Program-made: the position numbers and the translations under genes
Notes under the pieces: generated by a model
The model's input: only the letters and a program-made list of their open reading frames with translations
Told to the model about the DNA's origin: nothing
Database searches by the model: none
Shown: positions 15,541-23,780 of the stretch, in pieces
Layout of the letters: every line of letters begins with the position of its first letter
Position numbering within the stretch: position 1 is the first letter of the stretch
Assembly: GCA_003602475.1 (NCBI GenBank)
Contig: QQSC01000006.1
Coordinates: 1 to 32,115, forward strand
DNA from: Candidatus Poseidoniales archaeon
Lineage (GTDB): Archaea > Thermoplasmatota > Poseidoniia > Poseidoniales > Poseidoniaceae
Reading direction: 5' to 3'
DNA: 32,115 bases

Positions 15541-16584
15541 ATGAGTTCTGCACTGGTTGAATGCGTGCCCAATATTTCAGAAGGCCGAGACCTCAACAAA
15601 ATCAATCAAATCGTCAATGCAGCACGGTCAATTGATGGATGTCATGTGTTGGGTGTTGAGCCTGATCACGATTATCATCGGACCGTCATTACACTCGCTG
15701 GGGAACCCCTAGCGGTTCGTTCTGGTGCGGTGGCTCTCATCCGAGAGGCCGTGAAAATCTTGGACATGCGTAACCACAGTGGAGAACATCCGCGGATGGG
15801 TGTGGTTGATGTTTGTCCGTTTGTACCTCTACGGAACATGACCATGGAGGATTGTGCTGAATTGGCCAGACACGTCGTGGCTGATTTGGCATCAACAGAA
15901 AAAGTACCATTGTTTCTTTACGGCGCTGCTGCAACACACCCTGACAGGATGCTCCTCTCCAATTTGCGAAAAGGAGAATATGAGGAACTTGAATCAAGGT
16001 TTACGGGAGCAAACGAGCGCCACAGCCCAACCACGATGAAACCGGACGATGGGGCGACGGAATGGAGTGAGAATGTTGCACGTTCGGGTGGCATCACGAT
16101 AGGTGCACGGCCAATTTTGGTTGCCTACAACGTGAATCTTGCCGAAAAAGGTGCACATGTTGCCAAGAAAGTAGGATCGCTTGTGCGTTCAAGTGGACGC
16201 CTTATCAAATCGCCAACAGGTGTGCGAATGCGCACGGGTGGACTTCTACAAAAGGTGCAGGGAATGGGCGTTGACCTCGAAGAATTGGGCATATCCCAAG
16301 TTTCGATGAACCTTATTGACGTGGAATTGTGTCCAATTCATCAAGCCTATGAGACGGTTCGGAGTGTGGCTGCAGATCATGCCGTTGATGCAGACGGCAG
16401 CGAACTTGTTGGACTGGTTCCTTTGAGTGCCATGCTTGAGGCGGGTTCGTTTTACAACCCTGACACACAGGATGAACAAACCCTTGTTCATGCTGCAATA
16501 GAAGGACTGGGTTTGGACCGGCATCATCGTTTTGATCCAGAGGAAAGCATCATTGAGTGGGCCCTAGAGAAGGTGAGCCAATGA
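15541..16584 (+). CDS. ftcD: Glutamate formiminotransferase
   Basis: Transfers the formimino group of N-formimino-L-glutamate to tetrahydrofolate, giving glutamate and 5-formimino-THF, near the end of histidine breakdown. The 347-residue protein has LVECVPNISEGRD at the N-terminus and HSGEHPRMGVVDVCPFVPL near 80-98, matching the FtcD formiminotransferase domain and its catalytic His region. The ORF track begins at a TTG (15529); the ATG at 15541 places the family's N-terminal strand correctly. The start of the cyclodeaminase gene overlaps its stop as ATGA, so the two activities fused in mammalian FTCD are separate but translationally coupled here. Confidence 0.95.
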   Translation: MSSALVECVPNISEGRDLNKINQIVNAARSIDGCHVLGVEPDHDYHRTVITLAGEPLAVRSGAVALIREAVKILDMRNHSGEHPRMGVVDVCPFVPLRNMTMEDCAELARHVVADLASTEKVPLFLYGAAATHPDRMLLSNLRKGEYEELESRFTGANERHSPTTMKPDDGATEWSENVARSGGITIGARPILVAYNVNLAEKGAHVAKKVGSLVRSSGRLIKSPTGVRMRTGGLLQKVQGMGVDLEELGISQVSMNLIDVELCPIHQAYETVRSVAADHAVDADGSELVGLVPLSAMLEAGSFYNPDTQDEQTLVHAAIEGLGLDRHHRFDPEESIIEWALEKVSQ

Positions 16585-17207
16585 ATTGGATGGACATGAC
16601 GCAACGCGAATTTTTAGCCGCCTTGGCTTCCTCATCTCCTACACCTGGTGGCGGAACCGCAGCGGCGATTTCACTGGGACAGGCAGCAGCGCTCAGCATC
16701 ATGGTGTGCGATTTGACATTGGGGAAGGATAAGTGGGCCGATGGTTGGGCTGTTGCTGAAGAGGTCCAACGGTGCTCTATTCCACTTATGTCACGGTCAG
16801 GTGACTTGGCTCAACACGACAGTGACGCATTTGATGGGGTTATGACGGCGTTTTCCATGAAGAAGGACAGCGAAGATGAACGTCTGACCCGACGAAGTGC
16901 CATTCGAGCGGCCACGGTAAAGGCAGCTGAAGTCCCATTGGATACAGCAAGAGCCGCATCCACCCTCTTGGCCATGTTGCCAGACTTGGCAAGTTTTGGC
17001 AATGGGAACGCCGTCTCAGACGTTGGGGTTGCTGGGCTGCTGGCAAGTGCTTCTGCAAAAGGTGCGTTGTTTAACGTTGAAATCAATCTGAACAGTTTAC
17101 CAGAGGATCTCGCATCGCCATACTGGCCTGAAGTTCAATCGTTGCAAGAAAAGATCCGCATCGATGCTCGTAAGGTTATGGACGCTGTTCGAGCTCGCTT
17201 GGACTAA
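16581..17207 (+). CDS. fchA: Formimidoyltetrahydrofolate cyclodeaminase
   Basis: Releases ammonia from 5-formimino-THF to give 5,10-methenyl-THF, coupling histidine degradation to one-carbon metabolism. 208 residues from the ATG at 16581, which overlaps the ftcD stop and has GGTGA 6 bases before it; the track's earlier start (16557) lies inside ftcD. The conserved SSPTPGGGTAAA block (about 18-29) is the cyclodeaminase signature, and the rest is the expected helical domain. The length fits stand-alone FchA enzymes. It converges on metG with a 70-base gap. Confidence 0.93.
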   Translation: MNWMDMTQREFLAALASSSPTPGGGTAAAISLGQAAALSIMVCDLTLGKDKWADGWAVAEEVQRCSIPLMSRSGDLAQHDSDAFDGVMTAFSMKKDSEDERLTRRSAIRAATVKAAEVPLDTARAASTLLAMLPDLASFGNGNAVSDVGVAGLLASASAKGALFNVEINLNSLPEDLASPYWPEVQSLQEKIRIDARKVMDAVRARLD

Positions 17208-17277
17208 ATCCATTGAAAGGGTCCAAAACACCGAATGTACAACTCAATGGTTCGTTGCGCTGTTCTCGTATGGAACG

Positions 17278-19530
17278 TCAGCGAACTTCGGAACCCGATG
17301 AAATATCACCGTCCACGGTGATTAGACGCACCTTGCCTGAACCGTCATCTGCAGCTAGCATCATGCCCTCGGACATCACACCTCGTAGTTTTCGTGGTGC
17401 CAAATTCGCAACAAACACCACGGACTTGCCATGAAGGTCTTCCGTCGTGTAATGCTCCTTTAGGCCTGCACAAATTGTACGGCCCTCTGATGAGCCGTCA
17501 TCGAGATTCACGACGTAGAGTTTGTCAGCGTTTGGATGATCTTCAACCGATTTGATTTTGCCAACCTTGAGTTCAACTTTCATGAAATCTTCAAACTTCA
17601 AATGTACAACGCCTTCTTCAATCTCTTTCATCTTCTTTCCTCCAGACTTTTTGCCACCCTTTACGCCAAGGACGGGCGACGATGTGCTACTTGATTCATC
17701 TACCAATCCCGTTTCGACCTTAAGAATCTCCTCCAAGTCCAACCGTTGGAACAACGGTTGAGGGGGTTGGGTTGACCATGTTAAGTCGGCTGACCAATCA
17801 CAAACCCCTTCCCATGGCTGATGTTGAACTTGGTCAGTGTTGCCAAGCATTTCCCACAAGCGTTGGGAACTTGTTGGAAGAAACGGTTGGAAGGCAATCG
17901 CCAGTCCTCTTGAAATTCTCCAACAAAACGCAAGGGTGGCAAGACTCTCTTGGTGCCCTTCATTGCGTTCCTTGAGATGCTTCCACGGGGCGGCATTTTG
18001 CAGAATTTGATTTCCGTATTGGGCGATGTTCATGAGATGACGCAGGGATTCTTTGTATCGGTGCGACTTTAGAGATTGAGTGGCATGTTCAAACAGAGAT
18101 TCAACATGAGTTCGATGGTGATTCAGCGTTGGATGATGATCAAATTCCAAAAACGGTGACTCTCCTTCTGCGGCAGGTAAACGAGCTCCTAACGTCAACA
18201 CCCTGTGAACAAAATTACCGTAAGCAGCAATCAATTCAGCGTTGACACGCTCAACAAAATCAGACCAGTTGAAATCCGTGTCATGGTTTTCTGGCATGTT
18301 GATGCTCAGGTAGTAACGCAGCGTGTCAGGGTCGTAGCGTTCCAAAAACGACGGCAGCCATACGGCATGTTTTCTCGATTTTGAGAATTGCCCTCCTGCG
18401 AGCATCAAGTATTCCATCGCAGGAACATTGTGCTCAAGAGCCAATTCGCCCGGTCCTGGGCGCACGATAGGACTGTCAACCTGCTGCCCTTTGTTCACAG
18501 CATTCAAGCCGAGAATGAGCGCAGGCCAAATCACCGTGTGGAAGGGGATGTTGTCCTTTCCGAGGAAATACAGATGTCGAGGGACGGTGCCGTCTTCAGC
18601 GACACACCACCAGCGCTTCCAACCTTCTACGCCATCTGGATGGTCTGCTGCATGGCGTTCCGACCAGATTTTAGCACACGTGAGGTACCCTTGAACCGCT
18701 TCGAACCACACGTAAATGCATTTGCCATCCCAATCTGATTCGTTCATTGGAACCTCAATACCCCAGTTGAGGTCGCGGGTGACGGCCCGAGGACGAAGAC
18801 CCATGTCCAGCCATTGCTTTGTCATTGCACGAACATTGGATTTCCAAGTACCGTGCTGATCTGCGGCGTGCTCTTCCAACAGTTTCTGAAAGACATCCAA
18901 TCGGTAAAACAAGTGTTCCGTCTTTTTGATGGTCACCTTGAACGACGGGTTCATTTTTGATACAGGCGAATGCAATTCAACCGATTCGTACGTGGCTCCA
19001 CAAGAATCGCACTGGTCGCCGCGTGCACCTTCGGTGTTGCACGCTGGGCAGGTGCCCTCCACGTACCGATCTGGCAGGAAACGTCCACCTCCATCGGGGT
19101 GGTGCTCGTAGTATTGCTCCATCTCGCGCTGTTCGAAAAATCCCCCTTTATGCAAGGCGGTGAAATGGTCTTGGACCATTTCTTTGTGACGACGATCACT
19201 GGTCCGATTGAACAACGCCCCACCGTGTTCAACCCCTCTGGAATCAACTGTAGACGACCATGCGCAGCCAAGATCAATGAGCGCTTTTTTATTGATTTCG
19301 TGGTATTTATCAACGACATCTTGTGGCGTGATGCCGTTTTGTTCAGCTGTAACCGTGATGGGTGTTCCATGTTCGTCCGAGCCCGAAACCATCAACACCC
19401 GATTTCCAAGGGCGCGTTCAAAGCGGTACTGGATATCCGGGGGCAAATAACATCCAGCAACGTGACCGAGATGAAGTGGGCCATTGGCGTAAGGCCACGC
19501 CACACAAATCAGCACGTGTTCCGATGACAT
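17278..19530 (-). CDS. metG: Methionyl-tRNA synthetase with C-terminal tRNA-binding OB domain
   Basis: Charges tRNA-Met. 750 residues. The Rossmann catalytic core has the HIGH-class signature HLGH (about 20-23) and the KMSKS-class loop FSKSR (about 355). A Cys knuckle (CPACNTEGARGDQCDSCG) lies in the zinc-binding insertion. An anticodon-binding helical domain follows. The last ~110 residues, after a Lys/Gly-rich linker, form an EMAPII/Trbp111-like OB fold (VELKVGKIKSVEDHPNADKL) that helps bind tRNA. In some archaea this domain is a separate protein; here it is fused. GAGGG lies about 3 bases before the ATG. The gene is divergent from the CNNM gene across a 151-base gap in which I see no convincing TATA box. 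Confidence 0.96.
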   Translation of the reverse strand: MSSEHVLICVAWPYANGPLHLGHVAGCYLPPDIQYRFERALGNRVLMVSGSDEHGTPITVTAEQNGITPQDVVDKYHEINKKALIDLGCAWSSTVDSRGVEHGGALFNRTSDRRHKEMVQDHFTALHKGGFFEQREMEQYYEHHPDGGGRFLPDRYVEGTCPACNTEGARGDQCDSCGATYESVELHSPVSKMNPSFKVTIKKTEHLFYRLDVFQKLLEEHAADQHGTWKSNVRAMTKQWLDMGLRPRAVTRDLNWGIEVPMNESDWDGKCIYVWFEAVQGYLTCAKIWSERHAADHPDGVEGWKRWWCVAEDGTVPRHLYFLGKDNIPFHTVIWPALILGLNAVNKGQQVDSPIVRPGPGELALEHNVPAMEYLMLAGGQFSKSRKHAVWLPSFLERYDPDTLRYYLSINMPENHDTDFNWSDFVERVNAELIAAYGNFVHRVLTLGARLPAAEGESPFLEFDHHPTLNHHRTHVESLFEHATQSLKSHRYKESLRHLMNIAQYGNQILQNAAPWKHLKERNEGHQESLATLAFCWRISRGLAIAFQPFLPTSSQRLWEMLGNTDQVQHQPWEGVCDWSADLTWSTQPPQPLFQRLDLEEILKVETGLVDESSSTSSPVLGVKGGKKSGGKKMKEIEEGVVHLKFEDFMKVELKVGKIKSVEDHPNADKLYVVNLDDGSSEGRTICAGLKEHYTTEDLHGKSVVFVANLAPRKLRGVMSEGMMLAADDGSGKVRLITVDGDISSGSEVR

Positions 19531-19681
19531 CTTCCCTCAACCTTCCCAAAAGAACACCCTTCTTGAGGTTCACCCCACCTGAGCGTGCCCCATTTGCAAT
19601 GACGATGTTGAAGCGTCATTTTGAAGAACCCCAAACGGCTCCGTCTAACTGGTCCAATCGGACAGGGGTCACTTTCACTTC

Positions 19682-20770
19682 ATGCTCAACCAAGCATATG
19701 CAGCCGTCGTACCCGTTGGAGAGAGCACCGGAAACGGTGACCTGTCCCTTCTCATTTTTTACCTCACGCTGGCTCTCGGGGTGTCGTTTGTTTGTTCCAT
19801 TCTGGAAGCTATCGTTCTTTCAATGCCACAGACCTATGTTTCTATGCTCGAAGCGGATGGCAAAAAAACAGCCGGATTATGGGCCTACCTGAAGGACGAC
19901 GATTCAGTACGGCCGCTCACAGCCATCTTGACGCTCAACACCATTGCCCACACAATGGGGGCTGCTGGTGTGGGCAGTGAAGTGCAAAACATATGGGGAT
20001 CTGAGGTGTTGACACTTGCCTCGTTTTTGCTCACGATTGCCGTCCTGTTTCTTTCCGAAATCATCCCGAAAACCCTGGGAACAGCCTATTGGAAACGATT
20101 GGCAACCCCAGCAGGGTACACCTTGTCGTTCATGACCAGAACCTTGTTTTGGCTCGTTGGACCCATCCAATATCTCAAATCAATTCTTCCCAAAGGCGAC
20201 GTTGCCATGGTGACGCGGGACGATGTTGCCGCCATGGCCGACCTCGGTGAAATCGAAGGGGCCCTGGAAGAATCCGAAGAAACGGTGATTCACAACCTCC
20301 TCAAATTAAGAGAGATCAAAGTGAACGAAGTGATGACGCCCCGGGTGGTGGTTAGTGCTTTTGACATGAATGCGACCATCAAGGAAATTTTAGACGAGCA
20401 CACCATTCTTCGATTTTCTCGCATCCCCGTTTACAACGAGCACATCGACAACATCGAAGGGTTGGTCATCCGCTCAGAAATCTTGATGGCAGCCAGCCGC
20501 GACGAATGGGACACCAAACTCAGCAGCATGATGAAACCAATCCTCAGCATCGACTTAGGAACCACTGTCGAGCGGGCCCTTGACGTGTTCCTCGTCAACA
20601 AACAACAATTTGCACTCATCAACGATGAATTCGGAGGGACCTCTGGAATCTTAACCATGGAGGACGTCATGGAGACGCTGCTTGGAAAAGAAATTGTGGA
20701 TGAACTTGACGAAGTTGAGGACATGCGTGAGTTGGCAAAGAAACAAGCCAAGGTAAAAAGCACAGAATAA
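19682..20770 (+). CDS. CNNM/DUF21-CBS membrane protein (hemolysin C/CorC family, Mg2+ transport-related)
   Basis: 362 residues. Hydrophobic segments at about 22-45, 78-98, 106-128 and 138-160 form the CNNM (DUF21) transmembrane domain, with the family block SEIIPKTLG at about 122-130. A short acidic helix (GEIEGALEESEETVIHNLL) leads into two CBS motifs starting at VMTPRVVVSAFD and MMKPILSIDLGTTV, the second ending in FGGTSGILTMEDVMETLLG. The C-terminal CorC_HlyC domain common in bacteria is absent. CNNM/CorC proteins are implicated in Mg2+ (and Na+) transport, with the CBS pair sensing Mg-ATP. The exact ion here is inferred from the family. Confidence 0.9.
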   Translation: MLNQAYAAVVPVGESTGNGDLSLLIFYLTLALGVSFVCSILEAIVLSMPQTYVSMLEADGKKTAGLWAYLKDDDSVRPLTAILTLNTIAHTMGAAGVGSEVQNIWGSEVLTLASFLLTIAVLFLSEIIPKTLGTAYWKRLATPAGYTLSFMTRTLFWLVGPIQYLKSILPKGDVAMVTRDDVAAMADLGEIEGALEESEETVIHNLLKLREIKVNEVMTPRVVVSAFDMNATIKEILDEHTILRFSRIPVYNEHIDNIEGLVIRSEILMAASRDEWDTKLSSMMKPILSIDLGTTVERALDVFLVNKQQFALINDEFGGTSGILTMEDVMETLLGKEIVDELDEVEDMRELAKKQAKVKSTE

Positions 20771-20834
20771 TGTTGTTTTGCCCCCATTTCACACCTACGG
20801 ACTGGAGAGGCTGGGTTCGCAAGAGAGCACTGAT

Positions 20835-21818
20835 TCAACGTTCATTGTGTTGAATGTCATCCAACCATTCACCAACGATTTTATTTCTGAGGGGATGATT
20901 GTGCGAACCAGTGTGATGTAAACTTGGAAGCATGCGAGTGGTGAGTAGGCCCTTGTTTTGCAGCTCCATTTGGTGAATAAGGCGTTCGTAATGGGTTGCT
21001 CCGAGCCGTTCGTCTGGGTCGGCCTGAACCAAGAGACAGGGTTCGTGAAGGATGCCCCAAGCGGGTATGTCGGCGTCCGAGAGTGTATTGATGTCCGTTG
21101 CGGCTGGATTGAGGCGTTTGAACCGATTCATGACTCGATGTTGCAGGGATGGTTTGAAGATCTTCGGGAGTTTTAGCATTCGGCAAGTTTCCTCAAAAAT
21201 TTCGCTGTAGCCAGTCATGGGTGATTCCATGACCCATCCGCTTAATTCCAATCGGTGATGGAGTTCATCCCGCCTTTTACTGATTCGAAACCCGACAAAG
21301 CCTCCCATGCTGTGTCCATAGTACATGACGGGAACGGTTGTGGAAAACCCAAACTCCTCGATCAGAACGTTGACTGCCTGCATGATCACAGAGACCGACT
21401 GTTCAGCGGACCAAAACGACAATGATGAGGATGAACCATGACTCGGCAAGTCGATAAGCACCGCATTAAATCCTCGATCCAAAAACGGCTGTACTCGATC
21501 TGTCATTCGAATGGAACCGGAACTCCATCCGTGACACGCAAGAACAAGAGGAGCATTGCGATTAATTGATGAATGGTAAAGTTGGAGTGGGCCAATATCG
21601 GTTTGAACCCTAACGGAAACCCAGTGTTCGGTGATGGGCTCTTTCCTCGATGAAGGTGAACGGAAGGACCATCTGGTCATGGTGTTGATGTAAAGCCACC
21701 ATGTTCCACCTACCGCGAAAGGAATCCATGGAGCAAGATTATTCCAAATGGAGATGCCCAGGAGACTCGTCACCAGAAAACATTCAACCCATACCGGGTT
21801 AACCGGTCGTTTAACCAT
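20835..21818 (-). CDS. Alpha/beta hydrolase with N-terminal membrane segment
   Basis: About 327 residues from the ATG at 21818. A GTG at 21827 would overlap the upstream stop as GTGA and is equally possible. One or two hydrophobic helices lie at about 8-45. The alpha/beta-hydrolase fold shows an oxyanion-type HGW (about 96-98), a DLPSHGSS strand and the nucleophile elbow GHSMGG (Ser about 160). The acid is probably the Asp in QADPDERLG and the base a His in SLHHTGSHNHP near the C-terminus. The substrate is unknown. It is the last gene of the priS-led minus run. The fold and triad are secure; a lipase, esterase or thioesterase role cannot be separated by sequence reading. Confidence 0.85.
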   Translation of the reverse strand: MVKRPVNPVWVECFLVTSLLGISIWNNLAPWIPFAVGGTWWLYINTMTRWSFRSPSSRKEPITEHWVSVRVQTDIGPLQLYHSSINRNAPLVLACHGWSSGSIRMTDRVQPFLDRGFNAVLIDLPSHGSSSSLSFWSAEQSVSVIMQAVNVLIEEFGFSTTVPVMYYGHSMGGFVGFRISKRRDELHHRLELSGWVMESPMTGYSEIFEETCRMLKLPKIFKPSLQHRVMNRFKRLNPAATDINTLSDADIPAWGILHEPCLLVQADPDERLGATHYERLIHQMELQNKGLLTTRMLPSLHHTGSHNHPLRNKIVGEWLDDIQHNER

Positions 21819-21823
21819 GGATG

Positions 21824-22729
21824 TCACTCGGTTTTGGAGTCGGATGATTCATCGCTGGAATCGTCTTTGTTTTCCTGGTCTTCTGCCGATGCGGCCCCTT
21901 TTGCAGCAATCTTTGCTTGGCGCTTTTCTTGTCGCTCCAAAAGTTGGTCCCCAAAGTTGCCCATGTTCTCAAGGCGAGCCCAGATTCCCGTTGCCTTTTC
22001 TTCCTCGGATGGAGTGTACTTGACGAGGTAAGCACCGAACAACAGGTCATACACGCCCTGGCTCATTTCACTTCCGTTCCTGAGGTATCTGTCAATGAAC
22101 CAAAGGATCATGAACACAGCACCCAATGAAAACATCACAATAGCCCCAGTGTTGCCATCTTCCGACAAATTTTGGAACTGGGTTCCTACCATAATCAATC
22201 CAATCAAAGCGGCCAGTCCGGCTGAATTGACCAAGATACCGTGGAGGAACACCGGGTCTCGGCCATCCCCTCGTACATATTTTGTTCTCGAAACAAATTG
22301 TCCAATGTTTCTGCTGAATTTCATTGGGATAAAAATCACGTTGATCACAATGATTCCACCGCTCACAGCAAAGAGGATGGTGGTCACGACACCGGTGTCC
22401 GAGGTTGCAATGAAAATAGCAGCAAACAAGACACCAAAGTTCACGATAAAATTCACCAACCAAGAAATTCGTCGGTTCATCCCGCTTGCGAGCTCGTAAT
22501 CCCCTGAGAGGCCTGCTGGACGCGCTCTTGGCACCTTGGCTTTAGCGGCTTTAGCGGGTTTTGCCTTGGCGGCTGGCTTAGCCTTAGCGACCGCTTTCGC
22601 TGCTGGTTTTGCTTTGGCCACCGCTTTCGCAACGGGTTTAGCCTTGGCAATGGCTTTAGGAGCCGCTTTGGCTTTTTTGTCTTCGGTATCGTTTCCGCCT
22701 GCTGCTGCAGCCTTGTCGAGCAATCCCAT
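21824..22729 (-). CDS. Four-helix membrane protein with histone-H1-like Lys/Ala/Pro N-terminal tail
   Basis: About 301 residues from the ATG at 22729. A GTG at 22738 overlapping the upstream stop is the alternative. Residues 18-71 are a strongly basic low-complexity tail built from AKAKPAAKAV-type repeats, like histone H1 or bacterial HctA/AlgP tails. Four hydrophobic segments follow (about 88-108, 113-135, 161-182, 195-213). The C-terminus is a charged helix (LLERQEKRQAKIAAKG) ending in an Asp/Ser/Glu-rich stretch. No known family was recognised. The positive-inside rule puts the basic tail in the cytosol, where it could bind nucleic acid or another polyanion; that is inference. It lies five bases after the proline-rich gene. 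Confidence 0.8.
   Translation of the reverse strand: MGLLDKAAAAGGNDTEDKKAKAAPKAIAKAKPVAKAVAKAKPAAKAVAKAKPAAKAKPAKAAKAKVPRARPAGLSGDYELASGMNRRISWLVNFIVNFGVLFAAIFIATSDTGVVTTILFAVSGGIIVINVIFIPMKFSRNIGQFVSRTKYVRGDGRDPVFLHGILVNSAGLAALIGLIMVGTQFQNLSEDGNTGAIVMFSLGAVFMILWFIDRYLRNGSEMSQGVYDLLFGAYLVKYTPSEEEKATGIWARLENMGNFGDQLLERQEKRQAKIAAKGAASAEDQENKDDSSDESSDSKTE
22517..22678 (-). repeat. Degenerate tandem repeat encoding Lys/Ala/Pro tail
   Basis: The coding strand repeats a GCC-AAA-GCA-AAA-CCA-GCA-type unit, for example two near-copies of a 30-base segment encoding KAVAKAKPAA. Codon variation between copies suggests the protein repeat, and not recent DNA slippage, is conserved. Confidence 0.7.
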
Positions 22730-22734
22730 GTTCT

Positions 22735-23703
22735 TCACGCACCCTTGTATTCTTCGCCAATGCGACTGTAAATTTCGAACTCAGGCGAAGAGACAAACGC
22801 ATTGATGGAATCGTCAGGCATGTTGCCCAACAGGTCGTCGACCATCAAATAAAATTCCCGACGAGTTTCATCGCTTGTGGTGGTTGGCGATGCATGCACC
22901 TCTTTTAGCAAATCAAAACCAGAGCTGTTCATGAATTCTGTAACAATATTCTCTGGCAAGTGGTCACCAAGAAGGTCGTTCGCCAAGACGACAAACGATT
23001 CGAACAGTTCATCGATTTCACTGGTTTCAACCGGGGCAGCTACAGGTGTTTCTTGAGCTGAAGCAGGCACATCGGATTTGAGTGCTTTTCGACGAGCCAT
23101 CAACTCTGTCAACACCGGTTTAAGTTCCGCTAGTGAGGCCGTGTCACCCGTGGCTTTTGCTTCCTGATACAACGGTTTGAGTTGGCGAAGTTCCGATTCC
23201 ACCGTCTTCAATTCTTCCGCTGGCGTCAGCTCGGTTGGTTCGTCCTGGCCGATGAGTTCGACGGTCGGTGCATCACGAAGTTCTGCCTTCTTTTCTTCAA
23301 GCGATGCTTTTCGCATGACGATGATCTCACGGTCAAGGGAGTGGCCAAACCTGTCTGCGTACCTGTCTAAAAGTGAGCCAGCCTCTTTGTTGCTGATTCG
23401 GTCGATGTGACCGTAGATCTGTTGGAGGGGCTTTTCGGACCTCTTTGCCCATAGAGAACCGTATTCTGAGGAATCGACTCGTTCTGAAAGGCTCGTAGGT
23501 TGTGTGGGCTCAACGGCAGGTTGAGTTGCTTGTGGTGCGACGGGGAGAGGCTCAGTAGGGAGCGGCAGGGGTGCCAATGGAAGGTCGCCAGGAAGAGGAA
23601 GTGGTGGCAGTTCTCCGGGCATTGGAAGGGGTGCTGGGAGAGGGGCGTCAGAGGACGTGGCCTTCTTCGATTTCTTACCACGACGTAGTCCCAATGACCT
23701 CAC
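22735..23703 (-). CDS. Proline-rich protein with duplicated C-terminal module, function unknown
   Basis: 322 residues from a GTG start (codes MRSLGLRRGKKSKK, basic). Residues 20-70 are a Pro/Leu repeat (PLPLPGDLPLAPLPLP). A helical domain at 80-131 is followed by a charged, probably coiled-coil segment (130-210). The C-terminus holds two copies of one module, at about 227-259 and 284-315. Both contain a DLLG core, then P, then an I-x-x-F / S-x-x-F pattern (DLLGDHLPENIVTEF versus DLLGNMPDDSINAF). No membrane segment or catalytic motif is visible. It lies 77 bases after priS and is closely followed by the Lys/Ala/Pro-tailed membrane protein, so the two may act together. A scaffold role is plausible but unproven. 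Confidence 0.78.
   Translation of the reverse strand: MRSLGLRRGKKSKKATSSDAPLPAPLPMPGELPPLPLPGDLPLAPLPLPTEPLPVAPQATQPAVEPTQPTSLSERVDSSEYGSLWAKRSEKPLQQIYGHIDRISNKEAGSLLDRYADRFGHSLDREIIVMRKASLEEKKAELRDAPTVELIGQDEPTELTPAEELKTVESELRQLKPLYQEAKATGDTASLAELKPVLTELMARRKALKSDVPASAQETPVAAPVETSEIDELFESFVVLANDLLGDHLPENIVTEFMNSSGFDLLKEVHASPTTTSDETRREFYLMVDDLLGNMPDDSINAFVSSPEFEIYSRIGEEYKGA
23494..23646 (-). repeat. Proline-leucine repeat tract inside the proline-rich gene
   Basis: Imperfect PLPxPGxLP repeats encoded by CCA/CTT/CCT/GGC-type codons. It is a protein-level low-complexity region, probably an extended polyproline spacer between the basic N-terminus and the helical domain. Confidence 0.6.
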
Positions 23704-23780
23704 CTGTATTGCAGGGTGGGCAATCCACCCTTGAACCTTCCCTCAGCCCACTTCACAAACTGGGCATTGAGAAGTGAAGT

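Noticed and set aside
17210-17250. CCATTGA...TCAATGG inverted repeat between fchA and metG, a possible bidirectional terminator
   Set aside because: The arms are 7 bases with a 27-base loop and no adjacent T-run, so it is too weak to call.
22536-22805. Ala/Leu-rich plus-strand ORF that looks like a membrane protein
   Set aside because: It is the reverse reading of the Lys/Ala/Pro repeat, so the hydrophobic periodicity is an artefact.
22517-23646. Tandem low-complexity tracts as possible CRISPR or minisatellite
   Set aside because: Units are imperfect, in frame and encode Lys/Ala/Pro and Pro/Leu repeats. There are no spacers.
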